The notes beneath the pieces were generated by a model that was not told the DNA's origin, made no database searches, and saw nothing but the letters and a program-made list of their open reading frames with translations. From contig NZ_CP110680.1 of NCBI RefSeq assembly GCF_028583725.1, positions 3,658,001-3,722,000 on the forward strand: a stretch of 64,000 nucleotides of DNA, written 5' to 3'. This document shows positions 7,552 through 15,801 of this stretch, piece by piece (positions within the stretch are counted from its first letter, which is position 1; each line of letters begins with the position of its first letter). The position numbers and the translations under genes are program-made. Origin of the DNA: Cellulomonas fimi. GTDB lineage: Bacteria > Actinomycetota > Actinomycetes > Actinomycetales > Cellulomonadaceae.

Positions 7552-7821
7552 ATGCAGCTCGACCCTGACGAGATGACCAGCGTCACCAACCGCCTCAAGC
7601 GCGCGCAGGGCCAGCTCGCCGGCGTCATCCGCATGCTCGACGAGGGCCGCGAGTGCGAGGACGTCGTCACGCAGCTCTCCGCCGTGTCCCGCGCACTCGA
7701 CCGCGCCGGGTTCGCGATCATCGCCTCCGGCATGAAGCAGTGCATGACCCCCGGCGCCGACGGCTCCGAGGGAACCCTGGACGTCGCCAAGCTCGAGAAG
7801 CTCTTCCTCTCGCTGGCCTGA
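7552..7821 (+). CDS. CsoR-family repressor, CstR-like (persulfide sensor)
   Basis: An 89-residue all-helical repressor of the CsoR/RcnR/CstR family (DUF156). The DNA-contacting pattern NRLKRAQGQLAGVIRML is intact. Family sensing positions are Cys35 and Cys64, but the intervening ligand that is His61 in copper-sensing CsoR falls on Gly60 here, so the copper site is incomplete. Two Cys without the His is the CstR pattern, in which the dithiol pair reacts with persulfides. This agrees with the neighbouring CoA-disulfide reductase/rhodanese gene. The start ATG has GAGGAG nine bases upstream, and an operator-containing promoter precedes it. A strong hairpin 23 bases downstream ends the unit. Confidence 0.88.
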   Translation: MQLDPDEMTSVTNRLKRAQGQLAGVIRMLDEGRECEDVVTQLSAVSRALDRAGFAIIASGMKQCMTPGADGSEGTLDVAKLEKLFLSLA

Positions 7822-7844
7822 CCCCACCGGTTGCCGCTGAGTCC

Positions 7845-7879
7845 GGGCGCGGTCGACAGTCTCCCTGTCGACCGCGCCC
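7845..7879 (+). terminator. Hairpin terminator after the CstR-like gene
   Basis: A perfect 15-bp stem, GGGCGCGGTCGACAG against CTGTCGACCGCGCCC, with a five-base loop TCTCC. There is no long T tract, as is usual for intrinsic terminators in high-GC Actinobacteria. Confidence 0.75.
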
Positions 7880-7908
7880 GTTCTCGTCCCGCGACCCGGA
7901 GGCCCCTG

Positions 7909-8595
7909 GTGAAGCTGCTCCTCACGTCGGGCGGGGTGACCAACCCGTCGATCCGGGCCGCGCTCGTCGAGATGCTCGGCAAGCCGATCGAGGAGAGCCA
8001 CGCGCTGGTCATCCCGACCGCGCAGTGGGGGCACCCGATGTGCGGCCCGTCGTCGGTGCATCGGACGGTGGCCGCGGGGGCGGGTGCCGAGCACCTCACC
8101 GGCCTGGGCTGGGCGTCCCTCGGCGTCCTCGAGCTCACCGCCCTGCCGACCATCGGAGCTGACCGCTGGATCCCCTGGGTCCGCGAGGCGGACGCCCTCC
8201 TCGTCGACGGCGGCGACGCGACCTACCTCGCCCACTGGATCCGCGAGTCCGGCCTCGACGACCTGTTCCCGTCGCTGCCCGACACCGTCTGGGTCGGCGT
8301 CAGCGCCGGCAGCATGGTCATGACGCCCCGCATCGGCGACCTGTTCGTCGAGTGGCCCGGCGCCCCCGACGACCGCACCCTCGGCCTCGTCGACTTCGCG
8401 ATCTTCCCCCACCTCGACGCGTTCCCCACCAACACCATGGCCGATGCCGAGCGCTGGGCGGCCGACCTCGACGTCCCGTCGTTCGTCCTCGACGAGCAGA
8501 CAGCGATCGCCGTCGTCGGCGGCTCGGCCGACGTCGTCTCCGACGGCCGGTGGAAGCGGTTCGAGGCGGGATCCTCGACGGCACGGCACCCGTAG
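7909..8595 (+). CDS. Peptidase S51 (dipeptidase E-like) family protein
   Basis: A 228-residue cytosolic protein of the S51 serine peptidase family (PepE/cyanophycinase fold). It begins MKLLLTSGGVTNPSIR and carries the nucleophile elbow VGVSAGSMVM (Ser about residue 131), preceded by LLVDGGDATYL and followed by GLVDFAIFPHLD. S51 members such as dipeptidase E cleave Asp-X dipeptides. The start is GTG at 7909, with GGAGG at 7898-7902. It follows the hairpin at 7845-7879 and so is probably a separate transcription unit. The exact substrate is unknown. Confidence 0.85.
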   Translation: MKLLLTSGGVTNPSIRAALVEMLGKPIEESHALVIPTAQWGHPMCGPSSVHRTVAAGAGAEHLTGLGWASLGVLELTALPTIGADRWIPWVREADALLVDGGDATYLAHWIRESGLDDLFPSLPDTVWVGVSAGSMVMTPRIGDLFVEWPGAPDDRTLGLVDFAIFPHLDAFPTNTMADAERWAADLDVPSFVLDEQTAIAVVGGSADVVSDGRWKRFEAGSSTARHP

Positions 8596-8789
8596 TCGCG
8601 TCCGGATCACCAGCAGCACCCTCGACGTCTCGCCGACCTGATGCGACGCCATCACCGTGCGCTCGCGCCCCTGACCAGTGGCACCAGGAAAGGGGCAGAT
8701 TCGCGAGATGCAGCGGTGGCGCGCGGCCGGGACGGTGGCTTCTTCGCGACGGACAATTGCCTCGAAGACCTCTATAGCGGGCGTCCGGG

Positions 8790-10433
8790 GTGTCCCCACA
8801 CACTGGCTCGATGGGCCCGTCCGGTGCCGTCCCGGCGACGGCAGTGGCGAACCACTTCGACGTGCTGCTGGTCGGCGCCACGAACGTGGGTCCCTCGCTC
8901 GCGGCCGAACGACTCCTGCGCGCCCGGTTCGGCGACGACAGCGCCGTGACGGTGACGAGCGCCGGGATCGACGTCGCTCCGGACGACCCGGTCCCCGAGC
9001 ACCTCAACGAGCTCCTCGCGCGCGAGGGCCTCGCCGTCGATGGCCACCACGCCCGGGAGGTCGACGCGACCATGGTGGCGGAGGCCGACCTCGTCCTCAC
9101 CGCCACCCGGCACGAGCGGTCGGCGGTCGTCCGCAAGGTCCCCGCGGCGGTCCGGCGGACCTTCACGCTGTGCGAGCTCGCCCGGGTCGCCACGTCGTTG
9201 GGCCCGTCGGCCCTGCCGGAGGGCGATGTCGCGGCGCGCCTATCCGCGCTGGCCCAGCTCGCACCGGTCCACCGCGTCGGCACCGCCCCGCCGGTGGCCG
9301 AGGACGACGACGTCCCCGACCCGGGCGAGACCGGTCGACGCGGCTACGAGAAGTCGTTCGCCAAGGTCCGGGCCGCCGTGGACGGCATCGCGTGGACGGT
9401 GCTCACACCTCCCGACGAGCCGAGCCCGCCCCCGCCCGAGCTCCCTCGAACTCCGCCCAGCCACCGCGGCCGGAACATCGCGCTCGCGGTCCTCGGATCG
9501 TTGGTCCTGCTGCTGCTCGTCGCCATGGGCGGGGCACTCGTCGTCGCCGGCACGCTCGACAACCGGCTCGAGCGCTTCCCCGACCCCGTCGCACTCACGG
9601 ACCGACCCGCCCCTCTCCCGCCGGCCGAGGCCGGCGGCCCCGTCCCGGTGACCATCCTCATCCTCGGCTCGACGAACGACGTCCGCACCGAGGGCGGCCA
9701 GGACTGGGTCGCCGCGGCCGCCCAGACCGACATCGTCATGCTCGCGCACGTCTCGGCCGACCGGTCCAGCGTGAACGTCATCGCGATGCCCCCCGACCTC
9801 TCCGTGGACGTGCCCGGGTCGGGCCCGGGGACGCGGCGCTCCGCCTTCGCCCAGGGCGGCCCGACGGGCGCGGTGCAGACGGTCGAGCGGCTGACGAACG
9901 TCCGCCTCGACCACGTCGCGCTGACCGACTCCGAGACGTTCGCCCGGCTGACCGACGGGCTCGGCGGCGTGGAGATCGAGCTAGACAGCAGGCTGGTGGT
10001 CGACGGCGGTCAGACGTTCCCCGCCGGCCGTCACCGACTCACGGGCGAGGAGGCCCTCGTCTGGGTCCGCGGGGACGGCCTCGACGACACGTCGCGTGCG
10101 GAGCGTTCGGCGGTGTGGCTCCGCGCGATCCTCGACCGGTTGGGAGACGACGACGTCCGACGCAGCCCGGCCACATGGCTGCGGCTTCTCGGCATCGTCT
10201 CCGGCTCCGTCGCCGTCGCCGTCGACGAGAGCTTCGACCGCTCCGAGCTGGTCGGCCTGCTCACGAGCGTCCGCCACCTCGGCCCCGAGGAGGTCCGGGT
10301 CCTGCCGGTCCCGACGACGGTCGTCCCCACCGGCGACTCCGCCGCGCTGGCCCCCGACGCCAGACCCTTCGGCGCCCTGATGGAAGCCCTCCGCAGCGAC
10401 GCGCTGGACGAGCACCTCGTCACCGGTTCCTAA
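8790..10433 (+). CDS. Fusion of a degenerate LMW-phosphatase-like domain and an LCP domain
   Basis: A 547-residue fusion. Residues about 23-205 align with low-molecular-weight phosphotyrosine phosphatases, including the late DVPDPGETGRRGYEKSF. The P-loop that should read VCxGNxCRS reads VGATNVGPS (residues 28-36), so the nucleophile Cys and the Arg are gone. A Pro-rich linker and one transmembrane helix (about 229-254) follow, then a LytR-CpsA-Psr domain (about 285-540) recognisable by TDIVMLAHVSADRSSVNVIAM and LTGEEALVWVR. LCP proteins attach wall polymers to peptidoglycan outside the membrane; here the usual PRD motif reads PPD. The topology predicts a cytoplasmic phosphatase-like domain and an extracellular LCP domain. 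The start is GTG 8790 or ATG 8811; neither has a clear Shine-Dalgarno. Confidence 0.85.
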   Translation: MSPHTGSMGPSGAVPATAVANHFDVLLVGATNVGPSLAAERLLRARFGDDSAVTVTSAGIDVAPDDPVPEHLNELLAREGLAVDGHHAREVDATMVAEADLVLTATRHERSAVVRKVPAAVRRTFTLCELARVATSLGPSALPEGDVAARLSALAQLAPVHRVGTAPPVAEDDDVPDPGETGRRGYEKSFAKVRAAVDGIAWTVLTPPDEPSPPPPELPRTPPSHRGRNIALAVLGSLVLLLLVAMGGALVVAGTLDNRLERFPDPVALTDRPAPLPPAEAGGPVPVTILILGSTNDVRTEGGQDWVAAAAQTDIVMLAHVSADRSSVNVIAMPPDLSVDVPGSGPGTRRSAFAQGGPTGAVQTVERLTNVRLDHVALTDSETFARLTDGLGGVEIELDSRLVVDGGQTFPAGRHRLTGEEALVWVRGDGLDDTSRAERSAVWLRAILDRLGDDDVRRSPATWLRLLGIVSGSVAVAVDESFDRSELVGLLTSVRHLGPEEVRVLPVPTTVVPTGDSAALAPDARPFGALMEALRSDALDEHLVTGS

Positions 10434-10625
10434 ACCCTCGACCGCCCGCCTACGCCGTCGACGACCAAAGAGCCAAGGGCGTTGAGGACACCGTTAGGGA
10501 CGCCAGTTCGGCGGGCGAGTGAAAGGCGCTCTAGGCGGAGATTTGCTCAGATCTCGGCAAGCAGGGCCCAGGAGGGCGCGTGACTGAGCGAAGCGCAGCC
10601 GAGCGGCCCACAACTCGCCGGCACT

Positions 10626-11111
10626 CTAGACCGCCCCCGAGACGCACCGCGTGTTGCCCGGTCCGGTACTCACTGGCCTACCTTCTTTCACGGCGGTCGC
10701 CGCGTCTCTTGCGTGTTGGTCGGCGAGTTCGTTCTCGATGTGCCCCGCATGGCCACGAACGTGCGCCCAGCGCACATCGCGACCATCCAGCAATTGCTCG
10801 ATCATTTGAATGGGCCGCTGATTCGCGACCGGCTTTCTGCCCGACGTCCGCCAACCACGTTGCTTCCAGCCCGCAAGCCACTCGGTAAAGACGGAAATCG
10901 AATATGCACTATCTGTTTGAATCAGTAATGGGCGAGACGGAGGAGTGACGAGCAGCGCCTCGTAGATGGCACGCAATTCCATCAAATTGTTCGTCGTCCC
11001 GTTATGCCCCCCTGCGGCCCAACAGTCCGCCGACACGACCCACGCCCAGCCTCCTGGACCGGGGTTGCCCAACGACGAGCCGTCGCAGGTTATCACCAGC
11101 CGCCCTGTCAT
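10626..11111 (-). CDS. rnhA: RNase HI linked to the TIR gene
   Basis: A 161-residue ribonuclease HI that cuts RNA in RNA:DNA hybrids. The four carboxylates Asp10 (ITCDGSSLGNPGPGGWA), Glu45 (NLMELRAIYEAL), Asp67 (IQTDSAYS) and Asp131 (NELADQHARDAA) are all present, with His121 in HVRGHAGH. It looks active. Its ATG overlaps the stop of the TIR gene (ATGA), so the two are translationally coupled, and base composition is lower in GC than the flanking genome. A housekeeping RNase H would not usually sit in a four-gene reverse-strand defence island, so I infer a role with the TIR protein. Confidence 0.93.
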   Translation of the reverse strand: MTGRLVITCDGSSLGNPGPGGWAWVVSADCWAAGGHNGTTNNLMELRAIYEALLVTPPSRPLLIQTDSAYSISVFTEWLAGWKQRGWRTSGRKPVANQRPIQMIEQLLDGRDVRWAHVRGHAGHIENELADQHARDAATAVKEGRPVSTGPGNTRCVSGAV

Positions 11112-11818
11112 AGGGCACCTGGATCGACTTGATACCCCGCTGCCTTAAGTTCCTTAAATAGCGCTGTCTTCACCTCGTTCACCGACGACTTGTAGGGGAG
11201 ATACAACAGACCGTCAATGTCACTCGGACGCTCGATGTCATGCTGAGTGAGGATCGCTACGCGCGCTCGGCCAAGTCGAGCGAGGACCATTCCGAGTTCG
11301 AGGATGACATTCTGTCGCGCGCGCGGCCGCGCATCGGCTGGCGAATCCTTACGATGGCCAATGTCGTCGGGAGTCAAGAGGACGCACGCGAACCCAACAT
11401 TCCCGCTGTCACTCAAGTGATGCTCGAGCTTCTCGATAATGGTGTGACCGGTCGCAGGGAGGTTGGCGAGAAGGACGACGTCAAGGCCAAACTTGAGCAA
11501 CATCAGTTCGACGGCGTCCCTCGCAGCCTGATCATGGCCATAGACGACGAACACCAATTTACTTGGGCCGGGCGTCGTACCTACGGCGCTTCCAGTGACG
11601 CCCGGCGCCGCTGGGACAGGAGTCAGCCCACTTGTCTTCCACGCTTCGAGCTCCTGCCGAAGCGTGGTCTTTGTTCCTCCGACAACCACGGCGCCGCTCG
11701 CGTAGAAGTTGATCGTCTCACCAGTCGCGACCCGCAATTGACGGGCATGATCGATCTCGCGTTCGGTGTAAGGAAGGCCCCGCTGTACTAGCCACGCAGC
11801 TACGCTGTCGAAGTCCAC
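11108..11818 (-). CDS. TIR-like (PCTIR/COG4271) effector with N-terminal nucleic-acid-binding-like domain
   Basis: A 236-residue protein in two parts. Residues about 88-230 form a TIR-like domain of the predicted nucleotide-binding type (PF10137): KLVFVVYGHDQAARDAV, GFACVLLTPDDIG, then RARQNVILELG with the catalytic-type Glu174 of NAD-cleaving TIRs, and PSDIDGLLYLPY. Residues 1-62 (REIDHARQLRVATGETINFYASGAVVVGGTK) resemble the small TBP-like fold at the N-terminus of RNase HIII and of other COG4271 proteins, suggesting nucleic-acid sensing; this is inference. A Pro/Gly/Thr linker joins them. It starts with GTG and overlaps the RNase HI gene by four bases. The likely role is abortive antiphage defence by NAD+ hydrolysis. 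Confidence 0.87.
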   Translation of the reverse strand: MDFDSVAAWLVQRGLPYTEREIDHARQLRVATGETINFYASGAVVVGGTKTTLRQELEAWKTSGLTPVPAAPGVTGSAVGTTPGPSKLVFVVYGHDQAARDAVELMLLKFGLDVVLLANLPATGHTIIEKLEHHLSDSGNVGFACVLLTPDDIGHRKDSPADARPRARQNVILELGMVLARLGRARVAILTQHDIERPSDIDGLLYLPYKSSVNEVKTALFKELKAAGYQVDPGAL

Positions 11819-12075
11819 TAGGCCAGTAGATCACGAGCAAGCGCGGGCGTTGTGAAGTCGGACGGCATGTCGGCGCACCGCGCTGCGTCAAGCCGAGATC
11901 TGCACGCCGGCACTCAGCGGATCCCCACAATGTCCGAAAGGGTCTGCGGTCTCAGAGGTGGCCCGCGCGGGCCCTCGTTCGCAGGGCACGCGTGCGTGCG
12001 GGAGCCATCCGCCAGCGTCAGGCCACGGACTCACCGGTCGCAGGCACGACGGCCCCTTTGAAGGCCTTGAAGGGC

Positions 12076-14232
12076 TCACACCTCTCCGACCATCCGGGCC
12101 ACAAGAGATCGTTCGAACGGAGACAACTCAGGCAACGACTGCGAAGCGACCATCCGAATACGCCCCAGCAGGTCGTCGAGTGTGTCGGCCGACCTGAGCT
12201 TCGCTGCCAGCTTGCGGGTAACTTCGATCGGGAGGCCAAACTCTTCAACAGACGCGAATAGCGGTTGAGCGAAATTTGCCTCCACGCGAGCCGCATATGC
12301 TTCGAACGAACCAGGCGTCATGCCTCGACTTTGCAGCACGTCGGCGGCTATCCGATCAACCGCACGAACCAGTTGCGGAAAATTGTGATCAACCCAGAAG
12401 CGAACAAAGTCAAATGCGAGCTCGATGCGATCGTCAAGATCCTCACCTGCCCGCCACCAATTTGGATCCTTCGTGAAGTCGGCAATAACGTCACGCATGC
12501 GACCATCGGCTTGGCTCGCGGTGGCGATATAACGGGTCAGTTGCTTCGCGGACGTCGGGCCATGCCCTTGGTGATAATCCGGCGGGATGAAATTCCAGAT
12601 CAGCGATGACAGGCCTTCCAGTTGACCGTACCGGGGATAGGCGGTCGTCCATTGCAGTTCCGCCAAGCGAGCGCGCGGCATTCCATTCAGATGCTTGGCC
12701 AGCTCAATCTGCTGCTCAGGCTCGACGCCCATTACGGCCGCCATAGTGTCTTCGCTCACCAGATCTTGCTCAAGGATCGGACGCAAACGCTCTTGCGTCT
12801 GCTCCGTTCGTTCTGCGCTGTCGATGTCGAGAAGAACCGAACTCGGTGCCGCATCACTCTGCGTCAGGACCGGGACGTCAATCGTCGGAAGTTCGCCTCT
12901 GGGCTCATCGTGGAAGACGTAGACAGTACCAACAAAATGCTGCAACATTCTGCCGGCCCGACCGCGAATGTTGGCAAATGTAAAATAGCTATATGCTCGT
13001 CGGGCGATATTCTTGTCAAGAATGATGATCCGCTTCGCACGGGTGTTCACGCCTTCGATCAGCGAGTTGCTACAGACTAGGACCCCCAAGTCACCGCGAT
13101 TGAAGCCGTCGACCATGTGCTGAGCTAGCCATCGAGGCAAGCGGCCGTGATGCGCGCCGATCCCATGGCGCATAGCCCGAGGAAGAATCCATTCCGGATG
13201 GTAGTTCTGTTCCACCCATTCCGCCGCATCGGGCAACCCGGAGCCGTACCGTTCAGGTGCGTCGGCCTCCAGCAACCACTTTACGACCAGCCGCACCCGT
13301 GCTGGACTCTGGCAATAGATCAGCGTCGGTTCCTCGGATCCCGCCAGTACTTCAAGGATCTTCGCCCGTCGCTCCGTATCGTTGTTTGCTTCGAGCCTCA
13401 CGGTGTCGGCAGCAACGGTCGCAAAGTCCGTCTTCACGAACGAAGCCGTGAAATCCTCCGGCAGGAGGTCGTCCAGGGAGCTGATACTGGGGCCTGCCAT
13501 GTAAAACTGAGCGCCGGTCTTCAAGAGCCGCGCGACCGCGCGATTTAGTAGCGCGGACCTGCCGCTCAACTGGCCATTCGGCTCATTGTCAGAGAGCTTG
13601 TAGAACTCATCAATGAAGAAGAGGTCGACATCGGGAATCTCGTCAAGGGCCAGAAAGCGCTCCTGAGTCAACACCAGGAGGTTCTTCTCTCCGTAGGCCT
13701 GCCCGGGGTGTGTGATCATTTTATACCCAGGCTGTCGACTCAATCTGCGCCGCGTTTCGTCGAGAAGTGCGATCGTCGGGACTATTATCACGACGTTGCG
13801 ATATTGCCCTGCCTCAAGCAGGGCATCAACGATCAGGCTCTTTCCGAAGCTGGTCGGGGCTGACAGAATCACATTCTGACCGTCAAGAAGGCGCCGAAAC
13901 ACCTGCGCCTGGACACGGTGAAACACCGTATCCGATCCATCGTGCGGCCGATGCAGTTCCAGAAGTACCCGATCGCGGAATATCAACGGGTCCTCCCTGG
14001 AGCCACGAGGTACGTAAGGGTAGAGCCCGCTCGCCATCGCGAGAGCATTTAGCAAGGCCGCCTCGGCCTCAAAATCGTGAGCGCGATCGAGTGCGCGAAT
14101 CACGAGGTCCACGGCTTGAGACCGGTTCTCGCCTACATCGAGGATCGCCGCGATTTCTCCGAGGAGCGAGAATTTGTCCTCGATCACCGGGCCAGCGAGC
14201 GCCGTCCTTAGGGCTTCGTAGCCGTCTGCCAC
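12076..14232 (-). CDS. hamB: Hachiman defence helicase HamB
   Basis: A 718-residue superfamily-2 helicase of Hachiman antiphage systems. Motifs: Walker A APTSFGKS (125-132), motif II IDEFYK (207-212, a DExH-like box typical of HamB), CSNSLIEGVNT around 385-395, and motif VI RGRAGRM (421-427), followed by a long C-terminal part. Residues 1-100 form a helical N-terminal region. HamB is thought to scan DNA and hold back HamA until damage or phage DNA is met. It starts with GTG at 14232, overlapping the 3' end of hamA by 25 bases. The region is less GC-rich than its surroundings, pointing to horizontal transfer. Confidence 0.9.
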   Translation of the reverse strand: MADGYEALRTALAGPVIEDKFSLLGEIAAILDVGENRSQAVDLVIRALDRAHDFEAEAALLNALAMASGLYPYVPRGSREDPLIFRDRVLLELHRPHDGSDTVFHRVQAQVFRRLLDGQNVILSAPTSFGKSLIVDALLEAGQYRNVVIIVPTIALLDETRRRLSRQPGYKMITHPGQAYGEKNLLVLTQERFLALDEIPDVDLFFIDEFYKLSDNEPNGQLSGRSALLNRAVARLLKTGAQFYMAGPSISSLDDLLPEDFTASFVKTDFATVAADTVRLEANNDTERRAKILEVLAGSEEPTLIYCQSPARVRLVVKWLLEADAPERYGSGLPDAAEWVEQNYHPEWILPRAMRHGIGAHHGRLPRWLAQHMVDGFNRGDLGVLVCSNSLIEGVNTRAKRIIILDKNIARRAYSYFTFANIRGRAGRMLQHFVGTVYVFHDEPRGELPTIDVPVLTQSDAAPSSVLLDIDSAERTEQTQERLRPILEQDLVSEDTMAAVMGVEPEQQIELAKHLNGMPRARLAELQWTTAYPRYGQLEGLSSLIWNFIPPDYHQGHGPTSAKQLTRYIATASQADGRMRDVIADFTKDPNWWRAGEDLDDRIELAFDFVRFWVDHNFPQLVRAVDRIAADVLQSRGMTPGSFEAYAARVEANFAQPLFASVEEFGLPIEVTRKLAAKLRSADTLDDLLGRIRMVASQSLPELSPFERSLVARMVGEV

Positions 14233-15104
14233 GCTTTTAGCCTCCCATCAAACGCGTCTACGAGCGTTTGCTTTGTCGCCATCGGCAGGAGGAAGAGGTG
14301 CGCCCTGACCGTCCTTGGGAGCGTCCAACTGCTGTAGCGACGTTTGAATGTCTCCCATTCCTGGGCGAGTTCAGCCTCAATTTCTTGCAGGTAGACTTGT
14401 GACGACTCGCCATGCTTACCAGTCACGTCGCTGTCGTACGTGATGAAGACCGGAATGACCACGCGACGGAAAGCCGCGTCGAGAGAAGTCTTCCGCGCGA
14501 GAAGCGCCCGAATCTCGTCCCGGTGCGGATAAGCTCTCGGAATCTTGTCGGATATCGCGGCGAACTCGTACCTTAGGTAGTCGCGTTGCAGATGCACGCG
14601 AAGTTCTTCGTATATCTCTGCCATTGCACTTCGGCTGTCCGTGTAGAATTTTGCCTCTCCCAGCCATAGCTCCAAGCTTGACGTGCCATCGTCTTCTTGA
14701 CCGGATTCGACTACGTGGACTGCATCGAATCCCTTCACAGTATCGTTTGCTGCATCTTTGAAGTAGATGCGCGTGATGAGGCGTTCGCTCTTTAGGAAAG
14801 TGCGAAGGATGATGTGCAAGAGAAGCTCACCAACCTCGCCACGTCGCTTGTAGTCGATGGTTTCGTAAACGCGACTGAGAGCCTTATTGAACAGGTCGAG
14901 ATGGTTGGTAGAACTAAACTCTTCGAGCTCGTCCGCGGAGAGAATCCAGTCGGTGGCCCACTGGACGAGGTCGTACGAGAGCTGTCGATGACGCCAAGCA
15001 CCGTCCTCGAACCCCGCACACACACCCAGGAGCGGGACATCGTCGTCGAGTTGGGTGACAACGACTTCCAACACGGTGTCTGGACGCGCAGCATCATTGG
15101 GCAT
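14208..15104 (-). CDS. hamA: Hachiman defence nuclease HamA (DUF1837)
   Basis: A 298-residue protein of the DUF1837/HamA family. The nuclease-like core is visible: RRGEVGELLLH (Glu93), KGFDAVHVV (Asp127) and LWLGEAKFY (Glu150-x-Lys152), a PD-(D/E)XK pattern. The family provides the effector nuclease of Hachiman, released or activated by HamB. It is the first gene of the reverse-strand island, followed by hamB with a 25-base overlap. The ATG at 15104 has GGAAG upstream. All the key residues are present, so the system looks intact. Codon use includes many A/T-ending codons unlike the neighbouring chromosome. Confidence 0.9.
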   Translation of the reverse strand: MPNDAARPDTVLEVVVTQLDDDVPLLGVCAGFEDGAWRHRQLSYDLVQWATDWILSADELEEFSSTNHLDLFNKALSRVYETIDYKRRGEVGELLLHIILRTFLKSERLITRIYFKDAANDTVKGFDAVHVVESGQEDDGTSSLELWLGEAKFYTDSRSAMAEIYEELRVHLQRDYLRYEFAAISDKIPRAYPHRDEIRALLARKTSLDAAFRRVVIPVFITYDSDVTGKHGESSQVYLQEIEAELAQEWETFKRRYSSWTLPRTVRAHLFLLPMATKQTLVDAFDGRLKAWQTATKP

Positions 15105-15702
15105 CGTGCTTCCAACACCTCGCTTCCGACACCAAGAGTCATCGCAAGATAGCGTGATGAGCGGTACGCGGGCGTTTTTCGCACTGCGCCGCGTGTTGCC
15201 GTTGCCACCTCCTCCCCGAGTAGGCGGTCGCGCGCGGTCGCCCAGTGAAAATGAGCGCGCGGCGCTCCTTCGAATACGTCACTGAGCAGGAGCATGGCAG
15301 ACGACATGCACGCGCTGTGCGCGGGAAGTCGTCCGGCGTGGCAATCGGGTAGTGGGCCTCGCGGTCAAGAGGGGATCTGCGACGGGGGCGCCTCGCGACG
15401 TCCTCCAGGTCCTCGGGGTGTGGTTGGCCTGGCGCCGCTGGCGGCCGGAGATCGTACTGGCGGGCTGACGACCCGCCGTAGACTCGCCAGACGTCGCACC
15501 CGACACTCGATGCCGTGCTGCGCGCGATGTCGATGCCGTGCTGAGCGCGATACGGAAGGGTTTGCAGTTTGAGGGGATTTATGTGAGAGAGCTTCCTCAT
15601 CTGAAGGACGCCCAGCTTGGTAGCAATTGGTCAATACGTCCGAAATTGGGGCGGCTCAACACTGGCGATAGAGTTATCGTTGCTTTGGCCCGCGCAGCCC
15701 TT
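15105..15702. other. Gene-poor stretch upstream of hamA
   Basis: About 600 bases between hamA and the transposase remnant. I see no convincing gene on either strand: the open readings lack ribosome-binding sites and family similarity. It must hold the hamA promoter, though I cannot place it confidently. The only structure I see is a 23-base tandem duplication at 15507-15552. Confidence 0.5.
15507..15552. repeat. 23-base tandem duplication
   Basis: Two adjacent copies (15507-15529 and 15530-15552) starting TCGATGCCGTGCTG and ending GCGCGATG and GCGCGATA; they differ at two positions. It lies in the non-coding flank of the defence island and may mark past rearrangement. Confidence 0.7.
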
Positions 15703-15783
15703 TCAGCCCCGCGACGCCGCGACCGCCGTGATCGTGCGACCGTCTGCGAGCACCGCCTTGTACCGCTGCTCCGCCACGCTCAT
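15703..15783 (-). pseudogene. N-terminal remnant of an IS481-type transposase
   Basis: A 26-codon reading preceded by GAGGGAG encodes MSVAEQRYKAVLADGRTITA and ends at a TGA shortly after. MSVxEQRYxAVLA at the start is the N-terminus of many actinobacterial IS481-family transposases. The rest of the gene (helix-turn-helix and DDE domain) is absent, so it is a dead fragment. It sits next to a cluster of degenerate repeats that look like the end of such an element, and 120 bases from tRNA-Arg. Confidence 0.55.
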
Positions 15784-15801
15784 CTCCCTCATTAAGGGAG
15801 C

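Noticed and set aside
7552..7821. Copper-sensing CsoR
   Set aside because: The His ligand between the two Cys is replaced by Gly and no copper exporter or chaperone is adjacent; the sulfur-related genes fit CstR better.
5107..8799. A 1230-codon open reading on the reverse strand
   Set aside because: It covers the well-supported CoADR-rhodanese, CstR-like and S51 genes on the other strand, has Arg/Gly/Ala-biased composition typical of GC-rich antisense frames and no family motif.
10740..10930. Small forward-strand readings over the RNase H gene
   Set aside because: They oppose a gene with all four catalytic carboxylates and have no ribosome-binding site.
11108..11818. TIR protein as CBASS or Pycsar effector
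   Set aside because: No cyclic-nucleotide synthase gene is next to it, and the N-terminal domain is not a recognised cyclic-nucleotide sensor. It overlaps an RNase H gene instead.
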